A stretch of 27,170 nucleotides of DNA from Spirochaetota bacterium (GTDB lineage Bacteria > Spirochaetota > Leptospiria > Turneriellales > Turneriellaceae): positions 1 to 27,170 of the forward strand of contig CAUJII010000079.1 of NCBI GenBank assembly GCA_963205035.1, given 5' to 3'. The translations under genes were made by a program, and so were the position numbers. The notes beneath the pieces were generated by a model, which was not told the origin of the DNA, did no database searches, and saw only the letters and a list, made by a program, of their open reading frames with translations. Shown one piece after another: positions 21,804 through 27,170 of the stretch. Each line of letters begins with the position of its first letter. The first letter of the stretch is position 1.

Positions 21804-22976
21804 ATGGCAAACCTCGACCTTCTCACGGAAGTGGAAAAACTTTCGCACGTCTTGCGCGTTACTCCTGACAAAATCCAGTACCTGAAAAACTTAACGTTGG
21901 AAGAATTTCAATCCCTCAGCGGAGCAATTAACGACCGGCTACTTACCGACTCGTCGCAGGTGTGGGCGAAGCTCGCAGGCGTGGCGAAGTTCATGCCAAA
22001 CTTTATCAATGCACAGGTTGCGAAATCGCTCTTGGGGCCGAATATCACAGCAAACCTCACTTACCATGTTGATCTGAAGCAAGCCGTTTCGATTGCGTCG
22101 AGTCTCAATATCGATTTTCTTGCAGAGGTTGCCGAAAATTTGGTGCCGGCTCGTGCGAAGCACATCATCGAGGCGTTTCCGATGGATTTACTCGTGAAGC
22201 TCACGCGCGTCTTGACGCGTGAGCAAAAATATTTCACGATGGGAGCTTTCGTCGACTACATGGACCACGAAAAAATTATAGCACTATCGAGAGAAATTCC
22301 CGATAGCGAATCGCTCCTGCGCGTAGGGCTTTACACACAAAATAAAGCGCACGTTGCGAAACTCGCCGATAGTTTTTCTGATGATAAAGTTATCGATATG
22401 ATTGAAACTGCGCAGCGAAAAGATTTGTGGCCTTCGCTCATTGGTCTCTTGGCACATTTCACCGACGAACAAAATCAACGCCTAGCGTCGCTTGTGGGGC
22501 GTGTGTCGGTCGACGCTCTTTTGGGCATGGTACCATTCGCCATCCAGAACGCGGCGCTTGTGCACATCTTTGCATTCTTGCAATACTTGAACAGCGACAT
22601 GCACGCGCACATGGCGACCATTGTGGCAAAGCTCGACAGCGAAGACTTAGCAAAAATTATCCAAGCGGCGGACGAATCGAACCAACTGCCGGTTGCTCTC
22701 AAAATTGCAGACCATTTGGCCGAGCGCGATGTCGACCGTTTAGCGCAGATGGCCCACCGCTTCGACGACGAACTCTTGAAGCGCGTCATCGTAACAGCGC
22801 ATAGCGAAAACTTAATTCCTTTTGGGTTGCGGCTTCTGGCTCTTCTACCCAAAGACCAAATCGAGCGCGCAGAGCGCATCGCAAAGACTCTCGAACGCAA
22901 GGTTATTACCGATGCGCAGGCGCAAATCGACGCATGCCTTCTGAAAGACCGTCTCGATTGGTTGAGGAAACTCTAA
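21804..22976 (+). CDS. Alpha-solenoid protein with 43-residue tandem repeats, unknown function
   Basis: I do not recognise this 390-residue protein. It is all-helical, with no signal peptide or membrane segment, so probably cytoplasmic. Residues 193-364 divide exactly into four 43-residue repeats (193-235, 236-278, 279-321, 322-364), with a hydrophobic residue at position 4, Ile/Val at 8, Ala at 11 and usually Pro at 18. A shorter related unit precedes them (about 154-192). Each repeat looks like a helical pair, as in HEAT/ARM or MgtE N-domain arrays, which bind proteins. The OmpL47-like gene starts 1 nt after its stop, so the two are co-transcribed. Confidence 0.75.
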   Translation: MANLDLLTEVEKLSHVLRVTPDKIQYLKNLTLEEFQSLSGAINDRLLTDSSQVWAKLAGVAKFMPNFINAQVAKSLLGPNITANLTYHVDLKQAVSIASSLNIDFLAEVAENLVPARAKHIIEAFPMDLLVKLTRVLTREQKYFTMGAFVDYMDHEKIIALSREIPDSESLLRVGLYTQNKAHVAKLADSFSDDKVIDMIETAQRKDLWPSLIGLLAHFTDEQNQRLASLVGRVSVDALLGMVPFAIQNAALVHIFAFLQYLNSDMHAHMATIVAKLDSEDLAKIIQAADESNQLPVALKIADHLAERDVDRLAQMAHRFDDELLKRVIVTAHSENLIPFGLRLLALLPKDQIERAERIAKTLERKVITDAQAQIDACLLKDRLDWLRKL

Positions 22977-22977
22977 G

Positions 22978-23859
22978 ATGCTACGAAGAACCCTATTTCT
23001 GCTTGTAAGTTTTTTTCTTGTTGTCTCGTATCCCCTGTGGGCTGAGAAAGTTTTTTCGATTATCATTACTCCTCCAGCGGGTGCCATCCAAAGCGAAATT
23101 GAATTCTCGAACGTCGAGTTAAGCAAGAACGATGACACGACGGATTTAGAAAACGCAAAAGTACTTACTGTGCGGACGCAAGAGAAAACCTTCCGCCAAC
23201 CCATCGACTCTGAGTTTCAATTTTTTCGTCTGCGTTCGATACACAAGACGGGGGTCGCAGGGCCGTTTAGCGAAACGAGGCGTGTCGAGGACTACTTACA
23301 AAATGCGTTCCGCGAGCCAACGATACCCGTGGTGCAACAGGGGCAGACGGAATATCTGCTCGGTAGCCGCATCGAATTAAAAGACGAACCCGGCCTCACA
23401 ACGCAGTATAGTCTCGACGGGGGAAGTCCGCAAACCTACAAAGAGGCAATCATCTTCACAGAGCCCGCGACACACACAATGGAAATTAGCATTCAAGATG
23501 CGCAAGGGGCAACCGTCTATAAGAAACAATTTATTTTCAAAGTCGAGCTGACGCCTCCCACAACGCAGGCCCTCATCGCAGGCCCCGCACATAACCGCGA
23601 CGGCATTGTCGTCGGCAAAGAAAGCTCGGTGGTTTTAGTGGGGCAAGACACCGAGTCGGGTCTGGATCAAACATTTTTCCGCATCCTCTCATTAGGAGAA
23701 GACTTGCAGTCCGTCGCGTTTGAGCCGTATGGCCACCGCCTCTCGTGGAGCGATTTTTCAAAGCGCGGAAGAATTTCTCTCTTGCAATATTATTCCGTCG
23801 ACAAAGCTAAGAATAAAGAAGCTCTGAAGACAGAAATTATCTATTCAGAAAGCCCATAG
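22978..23859 (+). CDS. Secreted OmpL47-like beta-sandwich protein
   Basis: This 293-residue protein has a signal peptide (MLRRTLFLLVSFFLVVSYPLWAE), then beta-rich repeats. YSLDGGSPQTYKEAIIF, THTMEISIQDAQGATV, LTPPTTQALIAG and ISLLQYYSVDKAKNKE match the pattern of OmpL47-type/chitobiase-like domains (Y-x-LDGG, h-x-YYSVDKAxN) common in leptospiral exported proteins. It is probably on the periplasmic or outer face of the envelope. It starts 1 nt after the solenoid gene, and its 3' end is 10 bp from the convergent TPR gene. Its role is unknown. Confidence 0.75.
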   Translation: MLRRTLFLLVSFFLVVSYPLWAEKVFSIIITPPAGAIQSEIEFSNVELSKNDDTTDLENAKVLTVRTQEKTFRQPIDSEFQFFRLRSIHKTGVAGPFSETRRVEDYLQNAFREPTIPVVQQGQTEYLLGSRIELKDEPGLTTQYSLDGGSPQTYKEAIIFTEPATHTMEISIQDAQGATVYKKQFIFKVELTPPTTQALIAGPAHNRDGIVVGKESSVVLVGQDTESGLDQTFFRILSLGEDLQSVAFEPYGHRLSWSDFSKRGRISLLQYYSVDKAKNKEALKTEIIYSESP

Positions 23860-23869
23860 GCGAATGCTT

Positions 23870-25753
23870 TCATAAGCCGTATTGCCTTTTGAGACGGTCT
23901 TGCTCGCGCCTTGCATGGTCGGCGCCTATACCCAATTTTTCGGCAGTTTCAAAAACGCCGATGGCGCCTTTAACATCGTGCCGCGCTTCGAGAAAGCGCG
24001 CGTACTGCGTATAAAACCTATCGAGCGGCAAACTCTTTCGTACCGTTTCTATAATCGCCAGTTCGTGTTTCTCTTTTTCGTAAGCGCCTTCAATCTTGAG
24101 AAACGCGTTGAGGTCGCGGCTGCGCGAATCGTCGAGCAGCGACTTCTTCGCCTTTTGCATTTCATCGTACGTTTTTGCGTTGCGCGCGCGCAGTTCCACG
24201 ATAAGCTTTTCCAAATCATTGTGCGCAGACGCGGCGTTTTGCATCGTACGCAAAACGTTTGCCTCGGCGCTCTTTTTAGAATACATCTCCATGAGATGCC
24301 GGTTTGCGCTGAAGCGCTCTTTGATCCACTGCATGCGGTCTGTGATATCTGTCGGGTTGAGCGTTTGAATACCCGTTAAGTATTGCTCGAAAAGCTCGGT
24401 CGCTCGTTCGTAGTTGCCGGTTTTCTCGGCGTTGAGTTTCGCAAGCTGCCACGCCAAATTCTGCTTTTCTTTACCGTCTGGTGTCGCAGAATAAGCCTTC
24501 TCATAAAAATACGCAGCATCGACATAGCGGTGTTTCGAATAATAGAGCGCCCCCAACGATGCGTGCACATGCTGCACTTCCTCTGCCTTGAGTTCATGCC
24601 CGGCACGCGGCGTTTCATTTGAAGAAAGAGCTTTCTCATAAGAGTCGATGCTCCGCGAGATATCTTGAGACGTACGGTATTCTTCTGCAAGCCGGTAAAA
24701 AGTCTGTGGATTTTCCGTATCTAGACGACTCGCGGCTTCAAGAATGTTGGCGTATGCCGTGAACTGCCGGTTCTGGCTATAATCGTGCTGCAATGTTTGG
24801 TTGAAATTCGTTTTATAGAGAGCCTTTTTGTTCAGTACCTTGGAACGTTCTTTAATCGCGTCTTCAATTTGCCGCACGAGAGTCGCTGTTTCGATGAGCA
24901 TGTCTGCCGATTTGCGGTTGTAATTCTTTTCATACGTCTCATATTTCTTTTTCTCTTGCGAAAAAGCGGCGACAGCCTTATCGTATTCGTCACGCACACG
25001 GCGCAGCGTTTCTTCACTCTTGGCTTTTTGCTCTTCGATAATTTTTTTCTGCCGCGCCCTTTCCGCTTCGACATCGGTTATACCCGGCGGCACGGCATTG
25101 TGCTGCGGCGAACGGCTGCGATCGTCTAAGAGCACGAGTTCCTCTTCTAACCGCTTTTTCTCTGCACTGGTTTCATCGAGTTTTTTTTTCGCTTCTCTAT
25201 AATTATCGGCGTCTGCTATTTCTGCTGAACCTGCTTTCACAAGCTGCAACCGATCGCGGTCGATATAAATGGCGTCGTCGAATTTGAGAGACCGGTAGCG
25301 CAATGACTGAACAAAGTGAAACGCCGCGTGGTAGGGCTTCTTGAGTTTCATTTGCGCCTCGGCATAATAGTAATGCATCATCGCAATGTTCGGAGCTTCT
25401 TTAATAATAAATGACGATTGCGGCTTTGCGAGCAAGTCGCGCATGAAAAGCCTTTGAATATTCAGGTTCCATTCTTTTCTAAACCACGCGGCGTTCGAAT
25501 CGTTGTCTTGCCTATTTGCAATCTTCTTTTCAGACGGGTCGCTCAAATAAAACTGATTTAATTTTTCGCCAATTTCATCGGCAACGAGACGCGGGTTGAA
25601 TTCAAGAGACTCAACCGACGCTTCAATTTCGTCCATGCCATAAGGCAGGTAGCGGTCGATTTTAGTTCTTACGGGATTATCGCGCAATTCCTTTGAAAAA
25701 AGGGAGAGAAAAGGGAGAAGCAAGGCGGCGCATAAAATAATTTTTTGTCGCAC
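23870..25753 (-). CDS. Secreted TPR / coiled-coil protein
   Basis: The start is placed at GTG 25751-25753, giving 627 residues, because AAGGGGG lies about 7 nt upstream and the signal peptide (residues 1-21, RQKIILCAALLLPFLSLFSKE) begins there; an earlier ATG would put 13 polar residues ahead of it. The mature protein has an N-terminal helical region, a Lys/Glu/Arg-rich coiled coil (about 180-300), then TPR repeats (TFYRLAEEYRTSQDISRSIDSYEKAL, GALYYSKHRYVDAAYFYEKAY and others). It is probably a periplasmic scaffold. The length and TPR/coiled-coil mix give no specific function. Confidence 0.8.
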   Translation of the reverse strand: MRQKIILCAALLLPFLSLFSKELRDNPVRTKIDRYLPYGMDEIEASVESLEFNPRLVADEIGEKLNQFYLSDPSEKKIANRQDNDSNAAWFRKEWNLNIQRLFMRDLLAKPQSSFIIKEAPNIAMMHYYYAEAQMKLKKPYHAAFHFVQSLRYRSLKFDDAIYIDRDRLQLVKAGSAEIADADNYREAKKKLDETSAEKKRLEEELVLLDDRSRSPQHNAVPPGITDVEAERARQKKIIEEQKAKSEETLRRVRDEYDKAVAAFSQEKKKYETYEKNYNRKSADMLIETATLVRQIEDAIKERSKVLNKKALYKTNFNQTLQHDYSQNRQFTAYANILEAASRLDTENPQTFYRLAEEYRTSQDISRSIDSYEKALSSNETPRAGHELKAEEVQHVHASLGALYYSKHRYVDAAYFYEKAYSATPDGKEKQNLAWQLAKLNAEKTGNYERATELFEQYLTGIQTLNPTDITDRMQWIKERFSANRHLMEMYSKKSAEANVLRTMQNAASAHNDLEKLIVELRARNAKTYDEMQKAKKSLLDDSRSRDLNAFLKIEGAYEKEKHELAIIETVRKSLPLDRFYTQYARFLEARHDVKGAIGVFETAEKLGIGADHARREQDRLKRQYGL

Positions 25754-25768
25754 GGTATAAATCCCCCT

Positions 25769-25782
25769 TTTGTTTATCGGCA
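25769..25782 (-). promoter_or_regulatory. TGCCGATAAACAAA motif upstream of the secreted TPR gene
   Basis: This is the same 14 nt as at 12895-12908, here 16 to 29 bases before GTG 25753. Both genes encode exported proteins. It contains the FliA -10-like GCCGATAA, but no matching -35 at standard spacing. Confidence 0.3.
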
Positions 25783-25800
25783 CAACAAACAAAACGCCGG

Positions 25801-26034
25801 CTAAAATTTAAGAGTCTCTTGCCCTGCCTGTGCGGCTTTCAACTTTTCGCGTTCTTCGCAAAACGCTGCATAGACTTCCACATAGCAAGTGCCGCACCCT
25901 GTCGTCGCATGCGTTTTTTCGACGAGCTTTCGGAACGTGTCCGCGCCGCCTTTGACGGCTTCTGCAATATCCTGCCGCGACACCCCTTTGCAGAGACATA
26001 ACTTGTGCGGCCGCATATGCGCGTCAAAATCCAT
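25801..26034 (-). CDS. BFD-like [2Fe-2S]-binding protein
   Basis: This 77-residue protein matches the bacterioferritin-associated ferredoxin (BFD-like) domain: CLC (C13, C15), KGVSRQDIAEAVKGGADTFRKL, then CGTC (C47, C50). The C-x-C...C-x2-C set binds a [2Fe-2S] cluster. BFD helps release iron from bacterioferritin; other members are electron carriers or assembly scaffolds. No bacterioferritin gene is seen in the window. It lies 42 bp after cmoB on the same strand. Confidence 0.85.
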   Translation of the reverse strand: MDFDAHMRPHKLCLCKGVSRQDIAEAVKGGADTFRKLVEKTHATTGCGTCYVEVYAAFCEEREKLKAAQAGQETLKF

Positions 26035-26076
26035 TCTTAGTAAGGTTACAAAGCACGCGCTCTATCGACAAGAATT

Positions 26077-27036
26077 TTACCGCGCTGACGCCAAAAATGC
26101 AGCGCGAAAAAGCGGCGGGTAGCCTTCGACGCTTCTGCCATCGTCCCTCAAAGCATCGGCGAGACTTTTCTGCGCAGAAAAGCTTGTCGCCCGTTGTTCG
26201 CCCGTCTCCATCCGCACCAAATGCTGCAGCGTCACCGAGGTAAATCCCACCGCCTCAAGTTGCGCCTTGACCGCAGCAACCGTTGGCACTGCAAAGACAC
26301 CTCCTACCCCGGCATATTTTCCTGCGGGGTAAATTTGAAGACGCCCTTCACCCGGAACGACAATCGACTCGCAAACAAAAGTTCCGCCCTCTTGAAGCGC
26401 TTCGTGACAAATATGAAAAAGCTCCAACGGTTCGCGTACATGGTAATTGAGTCCCATCGCGAGAATAATATCGAAGGTTTGAGGAGTCTCACGCAGCGCG
26501 TCAAAGCTGAGCGGCATGAAGGCAATCGGCAGCCGCGAAAAATGCGCCGCGACAAATTGAAATTGCAACCAATATTTCACCGTGGGGTCGAAGCCAACAA
26601 CGTGCGCGCCGCAATGCGCCGTGCGAAAAAGATAATAACCGTTATTGCAACCCACATCGGCGACGTATTTTCCTGCAAGGCTTCCTAACGCAGGCTCAAG
26701 GCGTTGCCATTTTTTTTCCGAGCGCCACTCGGCATCGATAAAAAGTTCACCCAACCGGAACGGGCCTTTGCGCCAAGGGGCGAGGCGATGCGCAAGCGCA
26801 CTCCGTTGTGGTATTTGTCCCGGTTCTAAACTTTTTATCGAGGTGGCGACCGCACCGCCATCAATCACGAGATCCGCTTCGAGGGGAGCCATCCGCTGAA
26901 TCTCCTGATAGAGCGCGGCGAGGCTGGGTTGATTGAGGCGTTCAAGTGCAACGTCCAGAGAACGACTCCACCTGGAGAGCGCGTCTTGAGGCAACAAATC
27001 TGACGCCGGATAAAACACGTCTCGCGTCAACGCCAT
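26077..27036 (-). CDS. cmoB: tRNA U34 carboxymethyltransferase CmoB
   Basis: CmoB transfers carboxymethyl from carboxy-SAM to 5-hydroxyuridine at tRNA position 34, giving cmo5U. The 319-residue length is typical. Visible blocks are WRKGPFRLGELFIDAEWRSEKKW, the SAM-binding DVGCNNGYYLFR, GFDPTVKYWLQFQFV, MGLNYHVREPLELF and GGTFVCESIVV. Some positions differ from E. coli (for example MGVLYHR is MGLNYHV). The start has AAGAG just upstream, and the cmoA stop is 5 nt before it, so cmoA-cmoB form an operon. Confidence 0.93.
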   Translation of the reverse strand: MALTRDVFYPASDLLPQDALSRWSRSLDVALERLNQPSLAALYQEIQRMAPLEADLVIDGGAVATSIKSLEPGQIPQRSALAHRLAPWRKGPFRLGELFIDAEWRSEKKWQRLEPALGSLAGKYVADVGCNNGYYLFRTAHCGAHVVGFDPTVKYWLQFQFVAAHFSRLPIAFMPLSFDALRETPQTFDIILAMGLNYHVREPLELFHICHEALQEGGTFVCESIVVPGEGRLQIYPAGKYAGVGGVFAVPTVAAVKAQLEAVGFTSVTLQHLVRMETGEQRATSFSAQKSLADALRDDGRSVEGYPPLFRAAFLASAR

Positions 27037-27041
27037 CGCTC

Positions 27042-27170
27042 TTAAGTTTTCATCGCAATGAACGATGTGAAATTATAGCATTTGAAGAAAATCGAAACCG
27101 GGGTAAACCCGGTTTCTTTGAGCATCGCCAAGTTTTCGTTCACACGAAACGGGATGAGTACGTTTTCTAA
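27042..27170 (-). CDS. cmoA: Carboxy-SAM synthase CmoA, C-terminal end only
   Basis: The minus-strand frame runs from the right edge to a TAA at 27042-27044, giving the last 42 residues. LAMLKETGFTPVSIFFKCYN followed by FTSFIAMKT matches the CmoA C-terminus (the E. coli protein ends with a similar GF...WFQCFNFGSLVALK stretch). CmoA makes carboxy-SAM from SAM and prephenate, the substrate of CmoB, whose gene starts 5 nt downstream. The gene begins outside the window. Confidence 0.85.
   Translation of the reverse strand, partial: LENVLIPFRVNENLAMLKETGFTPVSIFFKCYNFTSFIAMKT

Noticed and set aside
24096..25129. Several 90-165 codon plus-strand frames
   Set aside because: All are shadows of the secreted TPR/coiled-coil gene on the minus strand.
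27094..27116. Hairpin GAAACCGGG-GTAAA-CCCGGTTTC resembling a terminator
   Set aside because: It lies inside the cmoA coding end, the following bases are not a clear T-run, and cmoB follows immediately in the same operon.
1..27170. tRNA, rRNA, CRISPR array, insertion sequence, integrase or prophage genes
   Set aside because: None seen on reading both strands; no regularly spaced direct repeats and no transposase or integrase motifs in the translated frames.

Overview
The window looks like a chromosomal segment of a Gram-negative-type bacterium with a dense, moderately GC-rich genome, most probably a spirochaete of the Leptospirales (Leptospira/Leptonema/Turneriella side). The lineage is inferred. 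It rests on a bactofilin beside an M23 peptidase, an HprK-HPr pair without PTS transporter genes here, several cyclic-nucleotide-binding proteins, an OmpL47-like secreted protein, and a possible DUF1564-like protein. No rRNA, tRNA, CRISPR array, insertion sequence or integrase was seen. About 29 genes were recognised; the first (Ppx/GppA) and last (cmoA) run off the window.

Layout. 1-6087: a truncated Ppx/GppA-HD phosphatase converges on a membrane sulfatase/LTA-synthase-like protein; tsaD-holA follow, converging on a PC4-Crp pair. Both convergent pairs share stop-codon bases. 6088-6405: a 318-bp gap with a repeat fragment, an inverted repeat and a leader module, then an unknown 190-aa protein. 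7059-9727: typA and an MscS channel. 9739-9997: a 259-bp fold-back repeat element. 10017-16507 (minus): seven tightly packed genes: degenerate LytM protein, amidohydrolase, cNMP-binding/TPR fusion, Crp-like regulator, secreted protein, FtsB-like coiled-coil membrane protein, and secreted TPR/seven-bladed propeller protein. 16612-19364 (plus): bactofilin, LysM-M23 endopeptidase, NeuB-like synthase. 19377-21493 (minus): a 48-aa membrane peptide, hpf, hprK, ptsH. 21494-21803: a second copy of the leader module. 21804-23859 (plus): a 43-residue-repeat solenoid protein and an OmpL47-like secreted protein. 23870-27170 (minus): cmoA, cmoB, a BFD-like ferredoxin and a secreted TPR/coiled-coil protein.

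Main themes are envelope shape and wall remodelling (bactofilin, active and degenerate M23 proteins, FtsB-like protein, MscS), cyclic-nucleotide-type sensing (two Crp-like proteins and one cNMP/TPR fusion), translation and tRNA modification (tsaD, typA, hpf, cmoA/cmoB), and HprK/HPr regulation. The most unusual signals are a leader module shared by two unrelated genes about 15 kb apart in opposite orientation, each with a TAACTATTAC-type inverted repeat; a nested 259-bp palindromic element with a possible relic elsewhere; a tandemly duplicated C-terminal domain in HPF; and an exact 43-residue solenoid repeat in an unrecognised protein.
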